Part shown: one piece after another, positions 1 to 8,003 of the stretch
How the letters are laid out: each line of letters opens with the position of its first letter
How positions within the stretch are numbered: position 1 is the stretch's first letter
From: an uncultured Lachnospiraceae bacterium
Lineage (GTDB): Bacteria > Bacillota > Clostridia > Lachnospirales > Lachnospiraceae
Direction of reading: 5' to 3'
DNA length: 64,000 nt
NCBI GenBank assembly: GCA_910577045.1
Contig: CAJTLB010000013.1
Location: 27,849 to 91,848, forward strand
Translations under genes and position numbers: made by a program
Notes under the pieces: model-generated
Told to the model about the DNA's origin: nothing
The model's database searches: none
The model's input: the letters and a program-made list of their open reading frames with translations, nothing else

Positions 1-258
1 ATTGAACAGCTTTCACATGTTTTAAACAATGTTTATTTTGGCAAGAATTCTTTATATAAAGATGAAAAAAGCCAGACTTATCATCTGGTTCTTTCAAAAT
101 CTGCCCATACACCGCAAGAATTTAACAAGGTGCTCAATATTGCTTCAGAATATGGGACGAAGGAAAGCTTTTCTACGGAAAAAGAAAACTTTTTCCGTGA
201 ACATTATAAAATTATGATTGATGGCTCTGCTTTACAAATTCTTGGGGATGTATTATAA
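1..258 (+). CDS. MecA-like adaptor protein, C-terminal part (5' end outside the window)
   Basis: The first frame is open from base 1 to a TAA at 256-258, giving the last 85 residues of a protein whose start lies outside the window. The segments SLYKDEKSQTYHLVLSKS and EFNKVLNIASEYGTKE followed by a hydrophobic FFREHYKIMIDGSALQILG end look like the C-terminal domain of Clostridial MecA-family proteins, the adaptors that hand substrates to ClpC. This is recognition by pattern only; the N-terminal half that would confirm it is missing. A different ATG-initiated frame overlaps it but has no ribosome binding site and no protein-like composition. Confidence 0.5.
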   Translation: MEQLSHVLNNVYFGKNSLYKDEKSQTYHLVLSKSAHTPQEFNKVLNIASEYGTKESFSTEKENFFREHYKIMIDGSALQILGDVL

Positions 259-283
259 TACTCACAAAGAAGGAGGTTTTTAT

Positions 284-493
284 ATGGCACAAATTTCAAA
301 AGATATGATTATTGCTGATATTATACAAGTAGATTCTGGGCTTGTCCCTGTTTTAATGGGTGCTGGCATGCACTGTATTGGCTGCCCTTCTGCACAAGGG
401 GAGTCCTTAGAAGAAGCTGCTATGGTCCATGGGCTAGATGCAGATAACCTTGTAGATATTTTAAATGAATATCTGGCAACAAAAAACAATTAG
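284..493 (+). CDS. DUF1858 small redox-disulfide protein
   Basis: A 69-residue protein starting at the ATG at 284, chosen because AAGGAGG lies directly upstream. It begins with the segment ISKDMIIADIIQVDSGLVPV and carries a CxxC pair in MHCIGCPSAQGES, the pattern of the DUF1858 domain that also occurs as an N-terminal piece beside hybrid-cluster proteins. The two cysteines could form a redox-active disulfide; no partner or reaction is established. It lies 25 bp after the MecA-like gene and ends in a strong terminator, so it probably forms the end of that transcript or a very short one of its own. Confidence 0.85.
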   Translation: MAQISKDMIIADIIQVDSGLVPVLMGAGMHCIGCPSAQGESLEEAAMVHGLDADNLVDILNEYLATKNN

Positions 494-509
494 ACAATTA
501 TTTACTTTA

Positions 510-545
510 AAATACCAGGGCTTATTTTACTCTGGTATTTTTTTA
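510..545 (+). terminator. Rho-independent terminator after the DUF1858 gene
   Basis: Perfect 9-bp stem AAATACCAG / CTGGTATTT with a 13-base loop, followed by a T run. Confidence 0.85.
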
Positions 546-628
546 ACCGTAAATTTTCCAAATTCGGTAAATCCCTGTAAACATGCTGTTTGTACTAAAA
601 AAAGAACAAGAAATCTCTGTCTTTTGTA

Positions 629-657
629 TTGACGTGTATACAGTATTCATATATAAT
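629..657 (+). promoter_or_regulatory. Sigma-A promoter of the pfl operon with an overlapping inverted repeat
   Basis: TTGACG at 629-634 and TATAAT at 652-657 are separated by 17 bp, a near-consensus vegetative promoter about 90 bp before the pfl start. The arms GTGTATACAGT (634-644) and ACTGTACAC (661-669) form an imperfect inverted repeat around the -10 box. That placement would suit a repressor, but no regulator can be named. Confidence 0.8.
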
Positions 658-745
658 AGAACTGTACACAAAAAGTCATTCAATAATCAACAGATTGAAA
701 CAAAGCAAATAAATAAAAATTATATATACTAGGAGGAAATAACGA

Positions 746-2854
746 ATGAGACCAGAATGGAAAGATTTTGTTGGTGGAAAATGGGAAAAAGAAGTTGATG
801 TTAGAGACTTTATCCAGAGAAACTATACCCCATATGTAGGTGATGACTCTTTCTTAGCAGGTCCTACTGCTGCTACTACAAAGCTTTGGGCACAAGTACT
901 AGAACTTACCACTCAAGAAAGAGAAGCTGGTGGAGTCCTTGATATGGATACTAAAATCCCATCTACTATTACTTCTCATGAGGCAGGTTATCTAAACAAA
1001 GACCTTGAAAAAATCGTAGGATTCCAGACAGATAAGCCTTTTAAACGTTCCCTCCAGCCTTATGGTGGTATCAATATGGCAAAGGCTGCCCTTACAACAA
1101 ATGGTTATAAAATTGATCCAGGCGTTGAAGAATTTTTCACAGTCCATAGAAAAACACATAATGCTGGTGTATTTGATGCCTATACTCCTGAAATGAGAGT
1201 ATGCCGTTCTAACCATATTATTACTGGCCTTCCAGACGCATATGGAAGAGGACGTATTATTGGTGACTATAGAAGAGTTGCATTATATGGCGTTGATTAT
1301 TTAATTAAAGATAAAGAAGAGCAAAAAGCTACTACTTCTAAAACTATGACCCCTGATGTTATCCGTGATAGAGAAGAACTCTCTGAACAAATCCGTGCTT
1401 TAAAAGAGTTAAAAGCACTTGGCGAAATTTATGGATGTGATATTTCCAAGCCAGCTTCTAACGTACAAGAAGCAATCCAGGCTGTATACTTCGGATATCT
1501 AGCAGCAGTAAAGGAACAAAATGGAGCTGCTATGTCCCTTGGACGTACTTCTACTTTTATTGACTGCTATGCGGAAAGAGATATAAAGAATGGTGTCTTT
1601 ACTGAAGAGCAGATTCAGGAGTTTATTGACCATTTTGTTATGAAGCTTAGATTAGTTAAATTTGCCCGTACACCAGAATATAATGCGTTATTCTCTGGCG
1701 ACCCTACATGGGTAACAGAATCTATTGGTGGCGTTGGCATTGATGGGCGCCCAATGGTAACAAAATCTTCTTTCCGTTACCTGCATACTTTACACAATAT
1801 GGGAACTGCCCCAGAACCAAATATGACTGTTTTATGGTCTACTAGGTTGCCTGAGAACTTTAAGAAATTCTGTGCAAAAGTTTCGATTGAAACTTCTTCT
1901 GTACAATACGAAAATGACGATTTAATGAGAGTAACCCATGGTGATGATTACGCAATCGCATGTTGTGTATCTTCCATGAGGGTTGGAAAAGAAATGCAGT
2001 TCTTTGGAGCAAGGGCAAACCTTGCAAAATGCCTGCTTTATGCAATTAACGGTGGTGTAGACGAAATGACAGGCGTTCAGGTAGGGCCAAAATATAGGCC
2101 AGTAGAAGGTGACTACCTGAATTATGATGATGTTATGGAAAAATACACCGCTATGATGGAATGGCTTGCTGAAGTTTATGTAAATACTTTAAATGTTATT
2201 CACTATATGCACGATAAATACTGCTATGAAAGACTTCAAATGGCTCTTCATGACAGGAAAGTAAAAAGATACTTTGCAACAGGTATTGCAGGCTTATCTG
2301 TAGTTGCTGACTCTCTTTCTGCTATTAAATACGCAAAAGTTAAAGTAGTGAGAAATGATGTCCAGATTACAAAAAAAGTAAAGAACCCTCAAACAGCAAA
2401 ATCCGAACTTAAGGTTATTGGTACTGCAAAAGATGTTGTAACTGATTATGAAGTAGAAGGCGATTTCCCTAAATATGGAAATAACGATGACCGTGTAGAT
2501 GATATTGCTGTAGAAATTGTAAAGAAATTTATGGCAATGGTAAGAAGCCATTACACTTATAGGCAGGGCGTACCTACCACTTCTATTTTAACTATTACCT
2601 CTAATGTTGTTTATGGTAAGAATACAGGTTCTACACCAGATGGGCGTGTAAAAGGCCAGCCATTTGCCCCAGGAGCTAACCCATTGCATGGCCGTGATAC
2701 TCATGGTGCATTAGCATCCTTGTCTTCTGTAGCAAAACTTCCATTTAAGGATGCACAAGATGGTATTTCTAATACCTTTACTATTATCCCTAATGCCCTT
2801 GGTAAAGAGGATACTGTATTTGCTGGAGACTTAGAGATTGACTTAAATAAATAA
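746..2854 (+). CDS. pflB: Pyruvate formate-lyase, catalytic part without the glycyl-radical domain
   Basis: Formate C-acetyltransferase, converting pyruvate and CoA to acetyl-CoA and formate in anaerobic glycolysis. The 702-residue protein has the PFL core: SLQPYGGINMA near residue 105 and the adjacent active-site cysteines C406-C407 in DYAIACCVSSMRVGKEMQFF, followed by GARANLAK. It ends at IIPNALGKEDTVFAGDLEIDLNK. Full PFLs are about 740-760 residues and continue here into the glycyl-radical domain; that domain is absent and is encoded instead at 3120-3365. AGGAGGAAA precedes the ATG. The body matches bona fide PFL (Cys-Cys pair) rather than a glycerol or choline lyase. The gene is first in an operon with two small ORFs and sits close to its activase. 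Confidence 0.95.
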   Translation: MRPEWKDFVGGKWEKEVDVRDFIQRNYTPYVGDDSFLAGPTAATTKLWAQVLELTTQEREAGGVLDMDTKIPSTITSHEAGYLNKDLEKIVGFQTDKPFKRSLQPYGGINMAKAALTTNGYKIDPGVEEFFTVHRKTHNAGVFDAYTPEMRVCRSNHIITGLPDAYGRGRIIGDYRRVALYGVDYLIKDKEEQKATTSKTMTPDVIRDREELSEQIRALKELKALGEIYGCDISKPASNVQEAIQAVYFGYLAAVKEQNGAAMSLGRTSTFIDCYAERDIKNGVFTEEQIQEFIDHFVMKLRLVKFARTPEYNALFSGDPTWVTESIGGVGIDGRPMVTKSSFRYLHTLHNMGTAPEPNMTVLWSTRLPENFKKFCAKVSIETSSVQYENDDLMRVTHGDDYAIACCVSSMRVGKEMQFFGARANLAKCLLYAINGGVDEMTGVQVGPKYRPVEGDYLNYDDVMEKYTAMMEWLAEVYVNTLNVIHYMHDKYCYERLQMALHDRKVKRYFATGIAGLSVVADSLSAIKYAKVKVVRNDVQITKKVKNPQTAKSELKVIGTAKDVVTDYEVEGDFPKYGNNDDRVDDIAVEIVKKFMAMVRSHYTYRQGVPTTSILTITSNVVYGKNTGSTPDGRVKGQPFAPGANPLHGRDTHGALASLSSVAKLPFKDAQDGISNTFTIIPNALGKEDTVFAGDLEIDLNK

Positions 2855-2881
2855 AGTTTATCGTAGAAAGGGGTGAATCCC

Positions 2882-3106
2882 ATGAACGATACTCCAGAAT
2901 CTTCTCAAAAAATTTTAGAAGATGACATTGTAGCAATGCTTGATAATTTTATGGCTAAGGGTGGCGGGCATATGAATGTAGATGTCAACGCCCTTAGCAA
3001 GGACTTAAAGAAAGAAGTCCAAGAAACAAAATCAAATGAATGTAACTCAAAAAATATGGCTTGTCGGGTCCCTACACTTCATACAGGGCTTGACGCTGAA
3101 GAATAA
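2882..3106 (+). CDS. Small protein related to the N-terminus of the glycyl-radical subunit, lacking the radical motif
   Basis: A 74-residue protein starting at the ATG at 2882, with GAAAGGGGTG upstream; a GTG nine bases earlier is the only alternative. Residues 14-36 (DDIVAMLDNFMAKGGGHMNVDVN) clearly resemble residues 10-31 of the next protein (DNLVAMLDGYAEKGGHHLNVNV). After that the sequences part: the RVSGYAV radical loop is missing and is replaced by a tail with two cysteines (NECNSKNMACRVPTLHTG). It lies 27 bp after pflB and 13 bp before the radical subunit. It could be a regulatory or competing subunit, or a decayed duplicate; the intact frame and good ribosome site argue for a working protein. 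No function is known to me. Confidence 0.75.
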   Translation: MNDTPESSQKILEDDIVAMLDNFMAKGGGHMNVDVNALSKDLKKEVQETKSNECNSKNMACRVPTLHTGLDAEE

Positions 3107-3119
3107 GGAGGAAATTATT

Positions 3120-3365
3120 ATGGCAGCAGTAAATGAACAACAAGTTGATAACTTAGTAGCTATGTTAGATGGTTATGCAGAAAAAGGCGGGCATCATTTG
3201 AATGTTAATGTTTTAAATAAGGATACTTTGCTTGACGCACAGGCTCATCCTGAAAAATATCCTCAGCTTACTATCCGTGTATCTGGTTATGCTGTTAATT
3301 TTATTAAATTAACAAAAGAACAGCAGAATGATGTTATTTCCCGTACTTTCCACCAATCTATGTAA
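3120..3365 (+). CDS. grcA: Autonomous glycyl-radical subunit of pyruvate formate-lyase (GrcA/YfiD-like)
   Basis: An 81-residue protein matching the C-terminal domain of full-length PFL: GGHHLNVNVLNKDTLLDAQ, PEKYPQLT, then the glycyl-radical loop RVSGYAVNF with the radical glycine at residue 56, and the usual end DVISRTFHQSM. In the family the activase abstracts a hydrogen from this glycine and the radical is passed to the active-site cysteines of the catalytic subunit. In enterobacteria a similar spare part (YfiD/GrcA) repairs oxygen-cleaved PFL; here it appears to be the only source of the domain, since the adjacent PFL lacks it. Start ATG 3120 follows AAGGAGGAAATT. Confidence 0.93.
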   Translation: MAAVNEQQVDNLVAMLDGYAEKGGHHLNVNVLNKDTLLDAQAHPEKYPQLTIRVSGYAVNFIKLTKEQQNDVISRTFHQSM

Positions 3366-3394
3366 TTTATTGATATTTTCCTATAGTTAATTTT

Positions 3395-3433
3395 AAATAT
3401 GGAGCTGCTTTCTATGCAGCTCCATATTTTTCC
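3395..3433 (+). terminator. Terminator after the split pfl genes
   Basis: Stem ATATGGAGCTGC / GCAGCTCCATAT with a 7-base loop and a following T run, directly after the radical subunit. Confidence 0.85.
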
Positions 3434-3562
3434 ATTTTAAGTATGGTAATATAGCAGGAATAAAAAGTGAAAGGTTTTTCAGCCTTTTACTCCAAAGTTT
3501 GTGTCTGTGCTGCATCCACAAACTTAAAATACACACAAAGCAGCACAGAAATGAGGAAATGT

Positions 3563-4324
3563 ATGAACGGATATATCCATTCAATTGAAACTTTTGGCAC
3601 GGTAGATGGCCCTGGTGTCCGTTATGTTGTTTTTGTCCAAGGCTGCCCTATGAGGTGCCTTTACTGCCATAACCCTGATACATGGCAGATGCACACAGGG
3701 ATACAAATGACAACAGATGAAATATTAGATGATTACGAAAAGTACCGGCCTTTTTTAAAGGAAGGGGGCCTTACTGTTACAGGTGGGGAACCATTAATGC
3801 AAATCGATTTCCTAATAGAACTATTTGAAAAAGCCAAGCTAAAAGATATCCACACCTGTATTGATACTTCTGGAATCGCGTATAACGAAGCTAATCCTGC
3901 TTATCTAGAAAAACTGGACAGGCTAATGGAAGTTACCGACTTAGTTATGCTTGATATTAAGCATATCGATCCAGAAGAACATCAGAAACTCTGTAGCCAG
4001 CCTAATGAGCCTATCTTAAAATTTGCTAAATATCTAGAAAACAAGCATATTCCTGTTTGGATACGCCATGTAGTCGTTCCTGGCATTACTGATAAAGAAA
4101 TTTATTTACGGCGCCTTGGTGCTTTTCTTGGAGAACTTACTAATTTACAAGCTTTAGATGTTCTTCCTTACCATACTATGGGGATGGTTAAATATGAAAA
4201 TTTAGGAATAGATTATCCATTAAAAGGAGTTCCACCTTTAGATAAGGCAGATGCCATTAAGGCAAAACAGATTATTTTAGAAGAACTCCATAAAAAAAGA
4301 AAAGAACTTCACCTAGAAAACTAA
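3563..4324 (+). CDS. pflA: Pyruvate formate-lyase activating enzyme (radical SAM)
   Basis: A 253-residue radical SAM enzyme that generates the glycyl radical using S-adenosylmethionine and a [4Fe-4S] cluster. The cluster motif is CPMRCLYC (CX3CX2C) near residues 30-37, within the PflA-type context GYIHSIETFGTVDGPGVRYVV and YCHNPDTW. TGGGEP-like glycine-rich binding (VTGGEPLMQ) follows. The start at 3563 is preferred because TGAGGAAA sits just upstream and because PflA proteins normally begin a few residues before GYIHSIE; longer starts add a tail with no family resemblance. It follows the pfl terminator, so it can be transcribed separately from its substrate. Confidence 0.93.
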   Translation: MNGYIHSIETFGTVDGPGVRYVVFVQGCPMRCLYCHNPDTWQMHTGIQMTTDEILDDYEKYRPFLKEGGLTVTGGEPLMQIDFLIELFEKAKLKDIHTCIDTSGIAYNEANPAYLEKLDRLMEVTDLVMLDIKHIDPEEHQKLCSQPNEPILKFAKYLENKHIPVWIRHVVVPGITDKEIYLRRLGAFLGELTNLQALDVLPYHTMGMVKYENLGIDYPLKGVPPLDKADAIKAKQIILEELHKKRKELHLEN

Positions 4325-4423
4325 GTGAAAATAGAAACAATTAACACTTGTCTTATTGTATATTTTGTATTAAAATAGGATAAGGAACAAATGAATAACA
4401 TGATAATAAGGAGGATTTAAAGT

Positions 4424-4591
4424 ATGGCATATGTAATCAATGATGAATGTGTATGTTGTGGGACTTGCGAAGGAGAATGTCCTGTAGGGGCAATTTCTGA
4501 GGGAGATGGAAAATACGAAATCAACCCAGATGTATGTATTGAATGTGGAAGCTGCGCAGCAGCATGCCCTACAGGTGCTATCAATTTATAA
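4424..4591 (+). CDS. 2[4Fe-4S] bacterial-type ferredoxin
   Basis: A 55-residue protein with two cluster-binding motifs, CVCCGTCEGECPVGAI and CIECGSCAAACPTGAI, each CX2CX2CX3CP, the standard clostridial ferredoxin arrangement. It is an electron carrier in the cytoplasm, for example for pyruvate oxidation or hydrogen metabolism. Start ATG 4424 follows AAGGAGG. It is short enough to be missed by ORF callers with a 60-residue limit. It is followed at once by a terminator, so it is probably a single-gene transcript. Confidence 0.95.
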   Translation: MAYVINDECVCCGTCEGECPVGAISEGDGKYEINPDVCIECGSCAAACPTGAINL

Positions 4592-4609
4592 ACAGAAAAC
4601 CATAATAAA

Positions 4610-4643
4610 GAAGCTGCCACAAAACCAATGGGCAGCTTTTTTG
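4610..4643. terminator. Terminator between the ferredoxin and the convergent alarmone synthetase gene
   Basis: AAGCTGCC / GGCAGCTT stem with a 12-base loop and T6 on the plus strand. The minus-strand gene ends at 4654, so the hairpin may serve both directions. Confidence 0.8.
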
Positions 4644-4653
4644 TATGCTTATA

Positions 4654-5298
4654 TTATTCTTGTTTTATTCTTTGTGCTAATAACACATAATCTACCTTCC
4701 TTAAAAAACTGGCATATTTTATTAACTCTTTTCCTATCTGCCTATCTGCCCGGTTCCCTTTTTTGTATATAATAGAATGTTCCAAATTGGACCAATAATC
4801 CATTACTGCAGTACGGACCTGAAGCTCCACAATCTCATTTTCAATCTTTAAAATTAGATGTAAACTTTGATAGCCACTTTTTTTGGGGAACGCAATATAA
4901 TCCTTTTCCCGAACAATGGTAATTCCTTTATATGATAAAATATATTCCCGGAGACGATATATATCATCTAAATAATTGCATACTGCTCGAACCCCTATTA
5001 AATCATGTAATCTTCCTACATTTTGTATGGATAATTCATATCCCTTTCTTTTCAGCTTCTCTACAATGCTTCTTGGTGCCTTAATCCGAGCATTTACTTC
5101 TTTTAAAGGCATCCTTTTCTGCCTTATTTGTTCCTTTTTATTCCATTCCCACAAAATATCTTCTATTACTCGGATCATTTCTCTTTTATTAGAACAAAAC
5201 TCCTCCGAATATAACTTCTGAAGGAGAATCTGCTCCTCTTTATCCGCCTGATGCACCAAGTATGGCTCTATTTGCTTTTCTGGCTTCTGTATTTCCAT
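4654..5298 (-). CDS. Small alarmone synthetase (RelA/SpoT synthetase domain only)
   Basis: A 214-residue protein with only the (p)ppGpp synthetase domain: LHDLIGVRAVCNYLDDIY, the substrate loop FPKKSGYQSLHL, and ELQVRTAVMDYW. There is no HD hydrolase domain and no TGS/ACT regulatory region, and the length matches RelP/RelQ-type enzymes. It transfers pyrophosphate from ATP to GDP or GTP to make the stringent-response alarmone. The start at 5298 is chosen because AGAGGTGAG lies just before it; nine extra in-frame residues upstream lack such a site. It is the last gene on this strand before the convergent ferredoxin. Confidence 0.9.
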   Translation of the reverse strand: MEIQKPEKQIEPYLVHQADKEEQILLQKLYSEEFCSNKREMIRVIEDILWEWNKKEQIRQKRMPLKEVNARIKAPRSIVEKLKRKGYELSIQNVGRLHDLIGVRAVCNYLDDIYRLREYILSYKGITIVREKDYIAFPKKSGYQSLHLILKIENEIVELQVRTAVMDYWSNLEHSIIYKKGNRADRQIGKELIKYASFLRKVDYVLLAQRIKQE

Positions 5299-5373
5299 AT
5301 TCTCACCTCTGTTTCTAAAATACACACTTTATCAATATATGCTGTTGCAGAGGAAATAAGAATATAAAAATTT

Positions 5374-6084
5374 TCATAACGCCTGCTTATTTTTTCGTTT
5401 ACCAAATAATTTTCTCTTTTTTCTTACTTTTTTTGTATTTTCAGCGGTTGCTGCTGCTTCCATCCGTCCCTTTTGATAGCTTCGGATTGTTTCATCCAGC
5501 TTTTTAAAACGCTGTTCCTCCTTTTCATCTTGCATCCGCATTAAATAATCCATTTCCTTTAATACATTATCACTGACTCTTTCACTAATTTCCTGCCCAA
5601 GTAAAGGATTATTTTCCACTAATGCACGAGAAATAATATTATTCATAATCACTTGAAATTGTTGAAGCTTGTCCTCTGAAATAGAAACTGGGGTATGTAC
5701 CTTTTTATCTGCGCACACTAAAAGCTTGTCCTCTTTTTTCTCTTCTGTTTTTTCCTGCTCCTCCTTTGCTGCTTCTTCTGATGTTTTTGCTTCTTCCTCT
5801 AATACTCGGTTGTTAAGCTCCTCCTTTAACCCTAACATATAATCCAAATTTTCTTCTTCAGAAGTAATTAGCTCCGGCAGAACCATTTTAATCGCTTTTA
5901 ACTGGAATCCCTGGTCTTTTAATACCTTAATATTCTTTAGCAGTTTAATGTTTTCTTCCGTGTAGTAACGGTGCCCCATCTCATTTCTTGGAATCTCTAA
6001 GTCAAGCTCTTCTTCCCAATATCGTAAAACATGTGCCTCCACATCAACCTGTTTCGAGGCATCGGATATAATGTACCGTTTCAT
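5374..6084 (-). CDS. MerR-type helix-turn-helix protein with charged coiled-coil region
   Basis: A 236-residue protein. Residues 1-70 are a MerR-type DNA-binding domain (SDASKQVDVEAHVLRYWEEE, then GHRYYTEENIKLLKNIKVLK). Residues about 90-130 are a glutamate/lysine-rich helix, and the C-terminus is strongly basic (VRKKRKLFGKRKNKQA). There is no recognisable effector domain or metal-binding cysteine cluster, so the ligand is unknown. AGGAGG precedes the ATG and a good promoter lies at 6125-6152. It may be cotranscribed with the alarmone synthetase 75 bp downstream. Confidence 0.8.
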   Translation of the reverse strand: MKRYIISDASKQVDVEAHVLRYWEEELDLEIPRNEMGHRYYTEENIKLLKNIKVLKDQGFQLKAIKMVLPELITSEEENLDYMLGLKEELNNRVLEEEAKTSEEAAKEEQEKTEEKKEDKLLVCADKKVHTPVSISEDKLQQFQVIMNNIISRALVENNPLLGQEISERVSDNVLKEMDYLMRMQDEKEEQRFKKLDETIRSYQKGRMEAAATAENTKKVRKKRKLFGKRKNKQAL

Positions 6085-6124
6085 AACCGCCTCCTATAAT
6101 TGTAAATATTTTCCAGTTATTTCA

Positions 6125-6152
6125 ATTATAGCATTAAACCATTAAAAAGCAA
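6125..6152 (-). promoter_or_regulatory. Promoter of the MerR-type gene
   Basis: On the minus strand TTGCTT (6147-6152) and TATAAT (6125-6130) are 16 bp apart, about 40 bp before the start codon. Confidence 0.6.
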
Positions 6153-6231
6153 GTGGATTTTCCAAATATTTACATATCAAAGATAATATAAGCTTCTTAA
6201 ACTTTATTTCAGCCACAAAAAGCCCTTAATC

Positions 6232-7827
6232 CTATTTTTTATTCGCAGGTTCAATATTAATAGATTTTCCTTTTATCTTTGCATTTTGCATTGCCTTTAA
6301 AACTTCCTTGGCATACTCTCTAGGTACCTCCACGAAGGTATATTTATCGTACATATCAATAGATCCTACTAACTTTCCTGGCATTCCAGATTCTCCTGCA
6401 ACTGCCCCTAAAATATCGCCTGGCCTTACATTTTGTCTTTTTCCAATATTGACAAATAAACGGACCATGCCTTCCTCTGCACCTGTATCGCCAAAATCAC
6501 CATATGCCGGCCTTTCTATATCCTCTTGGCTATCATTGCCACCCATTGCCATTTTAAGGAACGCAGCTGCCATATCAAGCGCTGTAAAATCTTCGTCATT
6601 TAAACGTTTCTCTACTAGCCTCATCGTTGCTGATAAATCTTCCTCTAAAATCATATTCTTAACCTTTTCCATAACCTTATCCACCTTCGTATTGGTTACA
6701 TCATTTAAAGATGGGATAGGTTGAAGCATAATTTTAGTCTTACAATAATTCTGAATCTCCCTTAATTTATAAACTTCCCTCCCTATTACAAATGAAAATG
6801 CACGCCCTGTCCTACCTGCACGCCCTGTCCTGCCAATCCGGTGTACATAGTATTCATCATCCTGTGGTAAATCATAATTAAATACTGCCTCCACATCATC
6901 CACATCAATCCCTCTTGCTGCAACATCTGTTGCCACTAAAATATCCGTTTTTCCATTACGGAACCCATTCATAACTCTATCACGCTGAGATTGTTTTAAA
7001 TCTCCATGGAGCCCTTCTGCAAAATATCCTCGGTTTTGAAGTGCCAGTGTCAATTCATCTACCTGCCGTTTTGTATTACAAAATATTAAAGAAAGTTTTG
7101 GGGCATAAATATCCAATAAACGGCATAATACTTCTTCTTTATTTTTTGGTTTTACTTCATAATAATATTGTTCAATCTTAGGGACTGTCAGTTCCTTTTT
7201 AACTACCTTTACCATTTGTGCATTTTTTTGGTACTGGCGGGTAATATCTAAAATAGGTTTTGGCATAGTAGCCGAAAACATAATTGTCTGCCGTTCTTCT
7301 GGCACTTGGCTTAAAATCATTTCAATATCTTCCCTAAAACCCATATTTAACATTTCATCAGCCTCATCTAAAATTACTGTATGAATATGGTCAAATTTTA
7401 CTGTTTTCCTTCTCATATGATCCATAACCCGCCCCGGTGTCCCAATAATAATTTGCGTCCCTACTTTAAGAGAACGAATTTGTTTTACAATATCCTGCCC
7501 GCCATAAATTGGCAATACTTTAATACCGTGCATATATTTTGCTAAGTTCCTAATTTCATCCGCTACTTGGATAGCAAGTTCCCTTGTAGGACATAACACA
7601 ATGGCCTGTAGTTTTTTTGATTTTGCATCTATTTTCTGAAGAAGCGGTATCCCAAACGCCGCTGTTTTACCTGTACCCGTCTGTGCCTGGCCTACTACAT
7701 CCCCGCCCATCAATTCAATAGGGATCGCTTTCGCCTGAATAGGGGTAGCTTCTTCAAATCCCATATCTGTAATTGCTTTCAATATTGCCCCTGAAATATT
7801 CAAATCCTCAAACTTAACTGTCTCCAT
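6232..7827 (-). CDS. deaD: DEAD-box ATP-dependent RNA helicase (DeaD/CsdA type)
   Basis: A 531-residue RNA helicase that unwinds or remodels RNA, usually in ribosome assembly, RNA decay and cold adaptation. It has the Q motif GFEEATPIQ, Walker A AQTGTGKT, PTRELA, DEAD, SAT, and the helicase C motif HRIGRTGRAGR. The last about 75 residues (VRLFVNIGKRQNVRPGDIL to INIEP) match the DbpA-type RNA-binding domain that recognises structured RNA such as 23S rRNA in relatives. The start at 7827 follows GGATGGAGGAC. An in-frame ATG at 7923 would add 32 residues encoded across the leader hairpin and has no ribosome site, so it is not chosen. Confidence 0.95.
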   Translation of the reverse strand: METVKFEDLNISGAILKAITDMGFEEATPIQAKAIPIELMGGDVVGQAQTGTGKTAAFGIPLLQKIDAKSKKLQAIVLCPTRELAIQVADEIRNLAKYMHGIKVLPIYGGQDIVKQIRSLKVGTQIIIGTPGRVMDHMRRKTVKFDHIHTVILDEADEMLNMGFREDIEMILSQVPEERQTIMFSATMPKPILDITRQYQKNAQMVKVVKKELTVPKIEQYYYEVKPKNKEEVLCRLLDIYAPKLSLIFCNTKRQVDELTLALQNRGYFAEGLHGDLKQSQRDRVMNGFRNGKTDILVATDVAARGIDVDDVEAVFNYDLPQDDEYYVHRIGRTGRAGRTGRAFSFVIGREVYKLREIQNYCKTKIMLQPIPSLNDVTNTKVDKVMEKVKNMILEEDLSATMRLVEKRLNDEDFTALDMAAAFLKMAMGGNDSQEDIERPAYGDFGDTGAEEGMVRLFVNIGKRQNVRPGDILGAVAGESGMPGKLVGSIDMYDKYTFVEVPREYAKEVLKAMQNAKIKGKSINIEPANKK

Positions 7828-7872
7828 TTTTATGTCCTCCATCCTTTTTATAGTCAACTTGCCTTTAAGCCT

Positions 7873-7901
7873 AAAAAAGCGCTCCTCCGTAGGAAGAGCG
7901 C
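7873..7901 (-). terminator. Terminator-like hairpin in the helicase leader (possible attenuator)
   Basis: Read on the minus strand, arms GCGCTCTTCC and GGAGGAGCGC pair with one G-T and a 3-base loop, followed by T6. It lies downstream of the helicase promoter (7950-7978) and 45 nt before the start codon, so the helicase mRNA must read through it. Confidence 0.7.
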
Positions 7902-7949
7902 AAATGAAATTATATTTAATCATATCTGTACATAAACACTACAATTTTT

Positions 7950-7978
7950 ATCATAACAGATTACAATGGATTCGTCAA
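7950..7978 (-). promoter_or_regulatory. Promoter of the DEAD-box helicase gene
   Basis: TTGACG (7973-7978) and TATGAT (7950-7955) on the minus strand with a 17-bp spacer. Predicted start near 7943 leaves a leader of about 115 nt. Confidence 0.75.
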
Positions 7979-8003
7979 CTATATTCTCACCATTTTGTAT
8001 TTG

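Noticed and set aside
29..217. ATG-initiated 62-codon frame at the window start
   Set aside because: It overlaps the MecA-like frame, lacks a ribosome binding site and has a composition typical of an out-of-frame reading.
746..3365. Frameshift or sequencing artefact as the cause of the split PFL
   Set aside because: The catalytic frame ends cleanly, two further genes each have strong ribosome sites, and the split matches a domain boundary.
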